A stretch of DNA of 64,000 nucleotides from Panacagrimonas sp041603235 (lineage in GTDB: Bacteria; Pseudomonadota; Gammaproteobacteria; Nevskiales; Nevskiaceae). Positions 17,635 through 25,181 of this stretch are shown here, piece after piece. The stretch lies in NCBI GenBank assembly GCA_041603235.1, contig JBFIES010000002.1, positions 186,001 to 250,000 on the forward strand, given 5' to 3'. The notes below the pieces were generated by a model. The model was given only the letters and a program-made list of their open reading frames with translations, ran no database searches and was not told where the DNA came from. Each line of letters begins with the position of its first letter. Position 1 is the first letter of the stretch. Made by a program: the position numbers and the translations under genes.

Positions 17635-18381
17635 ATGATCTCCCGCTGTTTGGCGTTAAGCCTGCTCTGGGGTGCTTTGAGCCCTGCGATGGCCGACGAT
17701 GCCGAGCTGGATGCGGTTCGAAAAAAGCTGGCGAAGAATCTGCCGGAAATTGCTTCCGAGCAGGTTCGCCGAAGTGAAGCGACGGGTTTGTACGAAGTAC
17801 AGAACGGAATGGCCATCGGTTACGTCACCCCGGATGGCCGCTATCTGGTTCAGGGCGATCTGATTGATCTGAAATCACGGGAAGTCATCACTGACAAACG
17901 ACGTAACCAGTACCGGCTCGACAGCATTGCCAGGCTGGAAGACAGCGCGATCGAGTTTGCGCCGCCGCAGGAGAAGATCCGGCATCGCATCCATGTCTTC
18001 GTTGATGTGGACTGCGAATACTGTCGTGATCTGCATCAGGAAGTGCCGGAACTGAACCAGGCCGGCATCGCCGTGGAATACCTGTTCTATCCGCGTCGCG
18101 GTGAGAATTCCAAGGGATTTGAACTCGCCGAACTGGCCTACTGCTCGGAAGATCATAGTCAGGCGCTCAATCAGATGCTTAATGGAAAGAAGCCCAAGGG
18201 CTCGAAGCTTCCCTGCGACAGCCCCGTAGCAGAACATCTTGCGACTGCGCTGGACATTGAAGTCCGCGGCACCCCGATGATTGTGCTTGCCGATGGAAGC
18301 ATCATGTACGGTTACGTTCCCGCGCAGACGCTTATCGACGTTCTGGATGGCAACACGGCTGAATCCGCACAGCAGGACTGA
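17635..18381 (+). CDS. Second DsbC-like periplasmic disulfide isomerase
   Basis: A 248-aa paralogue of the preceding gene, with matching order of blocks: LYEVQNGMAIGYVTPDGRYLVQGDL, C127-E-Y-C130 in VDVDCEYCRDLH, a distal Cys pair (YCSED ... LPCDSP), and RGTPMIVLADG. Here the N-terminus is an ordinary cleavable signal (LALSLLWGALSPAMA, then DDAELD), so this copy should be soluble in the periplasm. The ATG at 17635 was preferred over an earlier in-frame codon because it places the signal at the N-terminus. The pair probably arose by tandem duplication and then diverged in anchoring and in the CxxC dipeptide (GY versus EY). Confidence 0.87.
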   Translation: MISRCLALSLLWGALSPAMADDAELDAVRKKLAKNLPEIASEQVRRSEATGLYEVQNGMAIGYVTPDGRYLVQGDLIDLKSREVITDKRRNQYRLDSIARLEDSAIEFAPPQEKIRHRIHVFVDVDCEYCRDLHQEVPELNQAGIAVEYLFYPRRGENSKGFELAELAYCSEDHSQALNQMLNGKKPKGSKLPCDSPVAEHLATALDIEVRGTPMIVLADGSIMYGYVPAQTLIDVLDGNTAESAQQD

Positions 18382-18437
18382 GCGTTGTCCGTTGAACTGC
18401 CAGTGCCATGACGGCACCAGCAGCTCAATCATGCTTG

Positions 18438-18800
18438 TTACTTTGCGGTGACGCGGTCCGTGATCGGGACGCAGAGGCTGCCGGTGACACCCTTGAAATC
18501 AAGCGTCGGGCTGATATCCACAGCGCCGGAATCAATGCCCTTGCGCAGGCTTGCGGCAAAGACTTCCAGCTCTTCAGTTGTTTTCGCTTCAATCTCATAG
18601 ATCGCGACGAACCCGTGGCTATCGGCGTTGACGCCTGGAAGTACGGTCACCCCCTTCTCAATGCGATAGCGCGTAGCGGACACAACGCCCGGCACTTTCG
18701 ATACATCCTGAATGTGCTTTTCCGAATACCAGCGATTGAATTCAGCATCCGTGTCGGGGCCGGTGGCATCCGAGAGCACCAGAAAAATTGATCGCACCAT
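18438..18800 (-). CDS. Dimeric alpha-beta barrel (Dabb/EthD-like) protein
   Basis: A 120-aa protein starting MVRSIFLVLSDATGP, with the layout of EthD/Dabb ferredoxin-like folds: a first strand, FNRWYSEKHIQDVSKVPGVVSATRYRI, then FVAIYEIEAKTTEELEVF. The W-Y-x-x-K-H-I-x-D-V core is typical of EthD-like proteins, which are small dimers found beside catabolic dehydrogenases and oxygenases, usually of unproven biochemical role. AGAGGAAG precedes the ATG. It is separated from the SDR gene by about 380 bases and has its own upstream operator-like repeat, shared with the sulfotransferase promoter region 3.5 kb away, which suggests common control. Confidence 0.7.
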   Translation of the reverse strand: MVRSIFLVLSDATGPDTDAEFNRWYSEKHIQDVSKVPGVVSATRYRIEKGVTVLPGVNADSHGFVAIYEIEAKTTEELEVFAASLRKGIDSGAVDISPTLDFKGVTGSLCVPITDRVTAK

Positions 18801-19181
18801 GTTTGCTTCCTCTATCGTTTTTGAATGGCTGAGCCTGAAATCAGGAACTCTGCCTTGGAAAAGCCAGTGCGCTTAAGCGCGTCTTCTGCGGCAGACATTC
18901 TGATCTCACGCAGTATGAATATGGGGCGCGGATGGCCTACCAGAATCGTCCGAGACCGGGTGTTCTAAATCGTCCGTACGCCAGCAACGATCGTCAGCTG
19001 CCGAAGACGCGTGAGATCAGCAATGAGCGATGCACCACCGACGTCCATCTGATGGGCGCTCGCTCCCTATTGCCGTATGCGCCCGCCAATACAAGATCAC
19101 CACGCAAGTAGAGCGCGTGCCTATTCCATCGCATGTTGATATTGAGGGGGTTCACCTTCCGGCCGGCCTTCTTCTCGAGCC
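18801..19181. other. Gene-free region holding an operator-like repeat
   Basis: About 380 bases between the Dabb-like gene and the SDR gene, both on the minus strand. No credible reading frame was seen. Its one clear structure is the pair of CGGACGATT-type direct repeats at 18944-18976, upstream of the Dabb-like gene. Confidence 0.55.
18941..18976 (-). promoter_or_regulatory. Candidate AraC-type operator, direct repeat
   Basis: On the minus strand CGGACGATT occurs at 18976-18968 and again at 18952-18944, 24 bases apart. The second copy sits in CGGTCTCGGACGATTCTG, which matches 17 of 18 bases of CGGTCACGGACGATTCTG at 22510-22493. Paired direct half-sites about two helical turns apart suit an AraC dimer. 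It lies about 140-175 bases upstream of the Dabb-like start. Confidence 0.5.
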
Positions 19182-19958
19182 TCAGTGAAGCTGGATGACC
19201 TGGCCTGCGTCCACGCTCAGCACTGCGCCGTTGATAAATGAAGACGCATCGCTGGCTAACAGCAGAAGCGCGCCATCGAGCTCATCAACGCGCCCCAAGC
19301 GTTTCATCGGATGGCGCTCGATGTCAGCCTTGCCGGCATCCGTCTCGAAATAAGCTTCCACCATGTCGGTGAGGAAATAGCCCGGCGCGATCGCATTGCA
19401 GCGGATGCCCTTGTCGAACATGTCGCGTGCCATGGATCGGGTGAAGTGATTGGCCGCGGCCTTGAGGCTGCCGTAGACCGGCACGCCGAGCATGACCTGC
19501 TCGGCGATGATCGAGGTGACGTTCACGATGGTGCCCGGCTTGCCGGCGTCGATCAGGCGGCGCGAGAAGCTGCGGGATGTGCGCATGATTCCGGAGAAAT
19601 TGACGTTGATCAGATTTTGCCAACGTTCATCCTCGACGTCCGGGAACAGACCGAAATCCACCTGGGCGGCGGCATTGATCAGGACATTGATCTGGCCGAC
19701 GGATTTCTCTGCTTGGTCGAACAGATTCTCAACGCTCTTCGAGTCGCCGACATCAACGCCCACGGCAACGGCGTTGCCGCCGGCTGCCTTGATCTTGGCA
19801 ACCGTCTCTTCAAGCTTGTCCACGCGCCGCGCGGCGCACACGACCGTGGCCCCGGCATCAGCGAGAACCTGCGCGAACCGCGCACCCATACCGCTGCCGG
19901 CTCCGGTAACCAGCACGGTCTTGCCCTTCATGGAAAACAGCTTATCGATATTGGACAT
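19182..19958 (-). CDS. Short-chain dehydrogenase/reductase (SDR)
   Basis: A 258-aa classical SDR. The nucleotide-binding TGAGSGMG is at 18-25, NAAA at 95-98, and the catalytic triad is S149, Y162 and K166 (VYGSLK). The C-terminal ASSFINGAVLSVDAGQ is typical. Oxidoreduction of an alcohol or ketone with NAD(P)(H) is expected; the substrate is unknown. Arg residues after the second strand (CAARRVDKL) hint at NADP preference, though weakly. AGGAGAAAA precedes the ATG. It lies 38 bases downstream of the DUF1214 gene and is probably the last gene of the sulfotransferase-DUF1214-SDR operon. Confidence 0.93.
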   Translation of the reverse strand: MSNIDKLFSMKGKTVLVTGAGSGMGARFAQVLADAGATVVCAARRVDKLEETVAKIKAAGGNAVAVGVDVGDSKSVENLFDQAEKSVGQINVLINAAAQVDFGLFPDVEDERWQNLINVNFSGIMRTSRSFSRRLIDAGKPGTIVNVTSIIAEQVMLGVPVYGSLKAAANHFTRSMARDMFDKGIRCNAIAPGYFLTDMVEAYFETDAGKADIERHPMKRLGRVDELDGALLLLASDASSFINGAVLSVDAGQVIQLH

Positions 19959-19996
19959 GATTTTTTCTCCTGAACCGTGATTTTGATTTTGATGAT

Positions 19997-21184
19997 TTAT
20001 TCGCGACGCAGACGCGCGGTGGACCAGGCGCGATCACGCAAGGTCTTTTGCCGCGCTTCTGCTGACACCGCAGGGGTCGAATCGGGGAGAGATTGCTTCA
20101 GCTCAGACAGCTTGACGCTGCGCACGCTGGGAATCGGTGTCGAATCGGGTTCGTAGTAGCGAATCGCCAGCAGGCCCTGCACATGACCACCGGCATCCAG
20201 CCAGTTCGCGATGCCCGGATCGCTGTGCGAGATCACGGCGCGGAACATGCCATCCTCATCGATCTGCGCCTGATGGCCGTTGAGCGAAGTCTGGCGCAGA
20301 TGGTAGTCGCGCGCTTCCCAGAAATGGCTGCACAGCTGGATGCTCCAGTAATGCGACTTCGGCAGCTTCACTTCCACAATCAAGGCCTCATCCGGCCCGC
20401 ACTGATAAATACCCTTGCCGTACTTGAGTGACTTCCAGCCAAAGTCGATGGTGTCGAACACCATGGAATTATTCGGCGCGGCGTAGTACGAATTCACCAC
20501 CTGGGCGAAACGTTTCGGCACGTCGCGGATCCAGTCGCAGAATAGTTCCAGACCATTGTTGATGGCCGAGGTGCTCAGCGCCGGCGGTGGGTACACCGCG
20601 TTCTCGTTGACGATGCTCATCTGCGCGGGTTGCTCGGTGTTCCAGTCGTAGTAGTACTGACGGAAGATGATGTTGCCGGGGCCTTCGGCCAACTGCACCG
20701 AGTTGCGTGCGCCTTCCGGCCGTTCCCGACTCAGAACGATCTCTGCATGATTGTTCGGGCCCACTTCACACTTTGGCAGTCGGTCGTGCAGGGTCCAGTC
20801 TGCGATGTGCGCGAAGTGATCCTTGCGGGTTTCAATGTCGAATACGCGCGCGGTGCCACGGTTGCCACTGATGCGGTAGACGTTGTCGCCATGCACAGGT
20901 GCCCACTGATAGTGGCAGTCGGTGGCTGGCAGACCCCAGTGAATGCGCGTGCTGAGCAGATGAAACAACTGCGGATAGCTGGGGTCAGCAAGTTCCATTG
21001 TCATCGGCAGGGCACCGGCGATGATTCGGGTCAGATAACGCACGCCTTCTGCGCGGGTCAGGTCATCGGTGACCAGCGGATCATTCCACACCAGTTGCTC
21101 GAGTTCGCCCATAACCTTGACGACTTCGCGCCACACAGTGGGCTCGGTGAATCCATACTGCTGCAGTTGCGTGGTGTTAGGCAC
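19997..21184 (-). CDS. DUF1214-domain protein
   Basis: A 395-aa protein whose C-terminal half resembles DUF1214 (FGWKSLKYGKGIYQCGPDEA, then SHYWSIQLCSHFWEARDY, then SHSDPGIANWLDAGGHVQG). No signal peptide is visible, so it is likely cytoplasmic. The GTG start overlaps the sulfotransferase stop by 8 bases, implying coupled translation. DUF1214 proteins commonly sit with sulfotransferase-family and SDR genes in marine and soil proteobacteria, but their reaction is not established. I infer a role in the same hydrophobic-substrate pathway from context only. Confidence 0.75.
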   Translation of the reverse strand: MPNTTQLQQYGFTEPTVWREVVKVMGELEQLVWNDPLVTDDLTRAEGVRYLTRIIAGALPMTMELADPSYPQLFHLLSTRIHWGLPATDCHYQWAPVHGDNVYRISGNRGTARVFDIETRKDHFAHIADWTLHDRLPKCEVGPNNHAEIVLSRERPEGARNSVQLAEGPGNIIFRQYYYDWNTEQPAQMSIVNENAVYPPPALSTSAINNGLELFCDWIRDVPKRFAQVVNSYYAAPNNSMVFDTIDFGWKSLKYGKGIYQCGPDEALIVEVKLPKSHYWSIQLCSHFWEARDYHLRQTSLNGHQAQIDEDGMFRAVISHSDPGIANWLDAGGHVQGLLAIRYYEPDSTPIPSVRSVKLSELKQSLPDSTPAVSAEARQKTLRDRAWSTARLRRE

Positions 21185-22394
21185 TCAGGCTCTCCTTCGA
21201 ATCTGTTGCGATGAAGCGTTGACGATATTTGGCAAAGCGCTGGTTGATGATTTCCGGTGTATAGCCGTAGTCGTCAGCGGAATAGCTGTATTCGCCCCAG
21301 TGATGCTCGGGCTGGCTTTGATGCTTTTCCTCGAAAGCTGCCTGCGCCGTCGGGGTAAGTTCGCGACCCGCGCGTTCGTAGATGCGGCGGATCACGCCCA
21401 CTACATCACCCACGACTTCTTCAAATTGCACGTCCATGATGCGATCGGTGGGCAGCGTTTCGCGCACCTCCAGATAACGATCCAGGGACTTGCCCCAGTA
21501 CTCCAGCATTTCATCGCCGAGCACCCTTGTGTCCACGTGATCACTGCCGATGCGGCGTGCCTGTTCGATCAGCGAAGCGATGGACGGCAGAATTTTCTGT
21601 ACGTCACGATGACAGTGCACCAGTACCGCGTCCGGAAAGGTTTCCAGCAAGGTGTCGAGGTGTCCGGAATGTACCGGCGATTTCATGATCCAGGGGCGTG
21701 CGCGCGCACCACCCTCCTGCCATTGCAAATATTGCATCTGCGTGTGCAGATGACGATACATCGGGCGTTGATCACACCGGCTGATGTAGTCGTAATACGT
21801 AGGGACACGTGCGAACAGCCAGGAGATCATGCACTCGAAGGAGCCGTGCATGAGGTGCAGTTCTTCGTCGGGTTCCAGGGCTTCGGTGGGGTGACGCGCC
21901 ATCCAGCCCGGGAACTGGGCCGCGAGCATTTGCTCAACGGCCTGCGCGGCTTCGATTCGGGCCTTTGGCTTGCCCCATTCCTCACCCGGAAAAGGGGCCG
22001 GATTGGTGATGCGCCAGTAGTCCATGCGCTGCACCTGCGGATCGGCAGACAGCACGCGTTGCAGCTTGGTCGTTCCAGTGCGTGGCAGGCCGAGCACGAT
22101 GATCGGCTTGACGATCTTCTCCTGCAGAATCTGCGGATGCACCTTGATATCGCGTACATAGCGCAAGCGGTTGACCAGCAGATTGATGATGCCGCCGTAC
22201 ACCATCATCTCGCCCATGGCATTGAGCTGGGCTTCCCTGGGCAGAGCCTCGACCAGAGTGCTCAGTCCGGTCATGAAATGACGATCACCAAGATCATCGA
22301 GACCCGCAGTGGCAGCGGCAGCGGCCAACAGACCATCCACGGTTTTCGGAAGTTGTGCGACCTCTGCGGGCGCGGATGACGCTGAGTCGGACAT
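21177..22394 (-). CDS. Sulfotransferase-family protein
   Basis: A 405-aa protein of the bacterial sulfotransferase family. The PAPS-binding 5'-phosphosulfate loop is GLPRTGTTKLQ at about 102-112, and the 3'-phosphate region is seen in KSPVHSGHLDTLLETFPDA and VLVHCHRDVQKILPS. The ATG at 22394 was chosen because GGAG precedes it by 8 bases; an extension to 22478 would add 28 residues with no ribosome-binding site. First gene of a three-gene minus-strand unit with DUF1214 and SDR, divergent from the AraC regulator. Members of this group are often annotated as sulfotransferases but few have proven substrates; transfer of sulfate to a lipid-like alcohol would fit. Confidence 0.85.
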   Translation of the reverse strand: MSDSASSAPAEVAQLPKTVDGLLAAAAATAGLDDLGDRHFMTGLSTLVEALPREAQLNAMGEMMVYGGIINLLVNRLRYVRDIKVHPQILQEKIVKPIIVLGLPRTGTTKLQRVLSADPQVQRMDYWRITNPAPFPGEEWGKPKARIEAAQAVEQMLAAQFPGWMARHPTEALEPDEELHLMHGSFECMISWLFARVPTYYDYISRCDQRPMYRHLHTQMQYLQWQEGGARARPWIMKSPVHSGHLDTLLETFPDAVLVHCHRDVQKILPSIASLIEQARRIGSDHVDTRVLGDEMLEYWGKSLDRYLEVRETLPTDRIMDVQFEEVVGDVVGVIRRIYERAGRELTPTAQAAFEEKHQSQPEHHWGEYSYSADDYGYTPEIINQRFAKYRQRFIATDSKESLSA

Positions 22395-22471
22395 GGCTCG
22401 CTCCAATATTGCTGCTGGTTCTGGGATCAGCGAGGGGCGAGTCTTGCGCTGTGATCGCCTCAGGAATATCG

Positions 22472-22510
22472 AATTCATCCGCCGAGGCGGTTCAGAATCG
22501 TCCGTGACCG
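22472..22510 (-). promoter_or_regulatory. Candidate operator between sulfotransferase and AraC genes
   Basis: Minus strand CGGTCACGGACGATTCTG at 22510-22493, followed 23 bases on by the imperfect second half CGGATGAATT (22481-22472). The first part matches 17 of 18 bases of the element upstream of the Dabb-like gene. It lies about 80-115 bases upstream of the sulfotransferase ATG and about 80-115 bases upstream of the AraC ATG on the other strand. Confidence 0.52.
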
Positions 22511-22588
22511 CTTGGTGGCCGGCCTACTATGTCAATATTGTCAGCAGAGAGCGCCTCCAGAAAGCGCCGCAGAGAGGAGGGTCAGCCC

Positions 22589-23500
22589 ATGAATGATCTT
22601 GCAGTTCCGGCAATTGATGCCTATAGCCAAGCCTGCCGCAGCAGGCCCTCCGTCGTGCGCGACAGCCCCTCTCGCCGCAGGGTTGGCCTGTACGGCTGGC
22701 GAACCGGACCAACGAAAGAAGTTCATATTGCGAAGACACGAGAGCTGATTTTGTCGGTTCACCTTGGCGGAGCCAGGCGTGTTCGCGTCTTTACGGAAAA
22801 CGGATTGAGTGATTCGTTCTCCAATCCTGGCGATATCACCCTGATCCCGGGTGGACAGGCTGTGAGTTACAAGACTGGCGGCGAAGTCGAGTTTGCGACT
22901 TTACACTTCCCGCTGGATGGTTCGCCGTCGATGGACGACCGCGTGTGGGACACACTCTCTGAGGTGCGCGACTGCCTTTTTGCCCTGCACGATGAATACG
23001 CTGTATCCAGCGTCAAGACATTAATGAGGGCGTCCTTGAATACAGGAGACCCGGACAGCGTGGCGTACTCGGCATCTCTGTTTGACGCTTTGAGCTGGCA
23101 CATTGCCCAGATCGTCAAAGAAAGCGCTGCCGAGCGGGTTCACTTGCGCAGCGTACTGACGTCAGCCAGCAACGGACCGAATTTTGATGAAGTCGCGCGA
23201 CAGATCGAACTGCGGATTGCAGAGAAGCTGACGCTACAGGACCTGGCCGACGTTGCCGGTGTGAGTCGCTCGACTTTTGCGGAACGTTTCACTCAACAAT
23301 TCGGCTGTTCGCCGCATCGCTACATCACCCAGCGGCGCATCGAGAAGGCAAAGGTTCTTCTCAGAGAGGGACGCCTCAGTGTCGCCGATATCGCCTACGA
23401 AATTGGCTTCAGCGGCCAATCACATTTCTCGACAACCTTCAAAGCCATGACCGGACAGGTTCCGACGGCCTTCGCTGATATTGCCTCGGCAACAAGCTAA
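22589..23500 (+). CDS. AraC-family transcriptional regulator
   Basis: A 303-aa regulator. The C-terminal double helix-turn-helix runs from about residue 210: LTLQDLADVAGVSRSTFAERF, then the linker CSPHRYITQRRIEKAKVLL, and the second helix pair LSVADIAYEIGFSGQSHFSTTFK with the final TGQVPTAF. The N-terminal part is a cupin-like effector domain (FSNPGDITLIPGGQAVSYKTG). The ATG at 22589 is preceded by GAGGAGGG at good spacing; the longer start at 22529 lacks one. It is divergent from the sulfotransferase operon and the natural candidate to act on the shared CGGACGATT elements. Effector unknown. Confidence 0.92.
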   Translation: MNDLAVPAIDAYSQACRSRPSVVRDSPSRRRVGLYGWRTGPTKEVHIAKTRELILSVHLGGARRVRVFTENGLSDSFSNPGDITLIPGGQAVSYKTGGEVEFATLHFPLDGSPSMDDRVWDTLSEVRDCLFALHDEYAVSSVKTLMRASLNTGDPDSVAYSASLFDALSWHIAQIVKESAAERVHLRSVLTSASNGPNFDEVARQIELRIAEKLTLQDLADVAGVSRSTFAERFTQQFGCSPHRYITQRRIEKAKVLLREGRLSVADIAYEIGFSGQSHFSTTFKAMTGQVPTAFADIASATS

Positions 23501-23872
23501 ACGTCTTTTCACAGTCATAGTTTTCCAAGCCGTAGGCCAGGCCAGTGGCAGCTGAGCCTGGGGCCGGAGAAGCATTCGAGGGGTAGCTAACGCTTCCAGA
23601 CGGGCGCACCAACACACGCACCACCGCATACGACGAAGGCTATCTCTGTGCGCAACCAGTGGCTACCCGGCTCCATGTTGAAGCTCTGATGCTCAGTCTT
23701 CGCGTGTGGCGCTGCGCCGCAATCTCGCCTTCACCAAGCCTCTCCGGACAAGCCGTATTGCGATCGGGCAAAATGCTGCCTGGCCTCTTGAGTAGTGAAG
23801 GTTGACCGTGCTTGACGGTTCCCGAAACCTGAGGAGGTTCTCTCTGCCTTCCAACTACCGGCGCATTACGGC
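23501..23872. other. Gene-free region with a gor 3'-end remnant
   Basis: About 370 bases between araC-like and sulfotransferase genes. No credible frame was found. It contains the left copy of a 40-bp repeat derived from the gor 3' end (23678-23717), so at least this part is the scar of a recombination event. Confidence 0.55.
23678..23717 (-). repeat. Left direct repeat: duplicated gor 3' end
   Basis: This 40-base stretch matches 27135-27174 with 3 mismatches, including a 23-base exact run (23695-23717 = 27152-27174). On the minus strand it encodes RSATRED followed by a stop (TGA here, TAA in the real gor). The similarity stops abruptly at 23717, inside the gor coding sequence. Together with the right copy it brackets 3.4 kb, the layout left by integration at a gene 3' end. 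Confidence 0.75.
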
Positions 23873-24979
23873 ATGACCATTTCAACAGTTGCAGACTTCC
23901 TGGCCAGACATGCGCCGACGCCGGAAATGGAAGTTGTGTTGCACATTGGTCGGCACAAAACAGGTACCTCTGCACTGCAGCAGTTCTTTACCAGGAATCG
24001 TCGATTTCTCAGTGAATTCGGAGTCGTCTATCCACCGACTGGTCGCTATGCAAATGCGCATCACTTGCTCGCCACCATGCTCAATGAACTGCAGAAAAGC
24101 CCGACAGCAGAGATATCACCAGAATATAGAAAGCATCTGGAAGACGATATTGCTCCTGCTCTCGGAAGAGCGCCGAAGGCACTGTTTAGCAGTGAGTCCT
24201 TCCAGAATGTGCGGCCCAAGAATTTGCACAAGTTCTTCAGGCATTCAAGCACAACCGTCATTGTCTATATTCGCGAACAATACCGATACGCCCAATCAGC
24301 CTACATGCAGCGTATCCACGGCAACCTGGAAACTCGTTCCTTCGAAGAGTTCCTGAATAATTTCAATGTCGATTATTCTGAATTCTTGGACCCTTGGGAC
24401 AAGCAGTTCGCGCCCAAAGAAATGCTGGTCAGACCGTATCCGGTAAGTCCAAAGTACGACGGAGATATCGTTCGCGACTTTCTCGGTCAAGCCGGCTTGC
24501 CGTACCAGAATATTGAGCCAAGCCGGTCATCTGCAAACATCAGCATTGGTGGCCCACTCCTTGAGTTCAAGCGATTTCTCAACACGCTCGCCCCAAACCG
24601 CGCGGATCTCACTCGCCTTACCTACAGAAGTCTTGCCAAGCTTGCGAGCTCGCACCCGAAGTATCGGGTCCGCCCAGGGGTGAGTCATCTGGAGGTCGAA
24701 CGTTATCGGCAAAAATTTGTCAGTTCCAACGAGACGGTGGCTCGCAAGTATCTGGGTGCGTCGGAACTCTTTGCTCGCGACAAGAAGGCAAACGATTCTG
24801 AGCAAGCGAATGTTATTCCGGATATTGCGATAGAAGAAATTGAAGAAATCTCGAACGCCTTGCTGCAAAGTTCTGGCGGGGAAATTACTGAGTTTCTACG
24901 GTCAAGTAACGAAGACCGGTTGAAAGACCTTCAGGGCTCGCATCGAGCGATGGCGATAGCATTGAAAGTGATTCGGTAA
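23873..24979 (+). CDS. Sulfotransferase-like protein (polysaccharide type?)
   Basis: A 368-aa protein with a PAPS-binding loop near the N-terminus, LHIGRHKTGTSALQQFF (from about 23), close to the HIG-x-H-K-T-G-T pattern of sulfotransferases in bacterial polysaccharide loci. VIVYIREQYRYAQSAY supplies the 3'-phosphate site Arg/Ser. It has no signal peptide and is probably cytosolic or membrane-associated. It is unrelated in sequence pattern to the sulfotransferase at 21.2-22.4 kb. Base composition looks lower in G+C than the flanks, and it lies inside the gor-bounded islet with a secreted hydrolase 200 bases downstream. I infer sulfation of a glycan; the substrate is unknown. Confidence 0.72.
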   Translation: MTISTVADFLARHAPTPEMEVVLHIGRHKTGTSALQQFFTRNRRFLSEFGVVYPPTGRYANAHHLLATMLNELQKSPTAEISPEYRKHLEDDIAPALGRAPKALFSSESFQNVRPKNLHKFFRHSSTTVIVYIREQYRYAQSAYMQRIHGNLETRSFEEFLNNFNVDYSEFLDPWDKQFAPKEMLVRPYPVSPKYDGDIVRDFLGQAGLPYQNIEPSRSSANISIGGPLLEFKRFLNTLAPNRADLTRLTYRSLAKLASSHPKYRVRPGVSHLEVERYRQKFVSSNETVARKYLGASELFARDKKANDSEQANVIPDIAIEEIEEISNALLQSSGGEITEFLRSSNEDRLKDLQGSHRAMAIALKVIR

Positions 24980-25181
24980 CTTGGCCGTGATTTTCCAGAG
25001 AAAAACTGACTCGTGTTAAGAATAGTGATGGCGCAATATTTTCTGCGCGCCTTATAGGACTCATAAAGCTTATGCAGAGGCATGACATTTCTGCTCGCTA
25101 GCCGCAAGGATGTCGTGCGACAGTTCTGATTCTCGGGACGAGTCAAGGCCAAGCTGCTCACAAGACATTGGAGCTGCGATC

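Noticed and set aside
23501..23680. Possible integron-type attC or integrase remnant left of the islet
   Set aside because: A CTAAC-like core and weak similarity to 26980-27130 can be drawn, but there are no paired arms or recombinase fragments that I can support.
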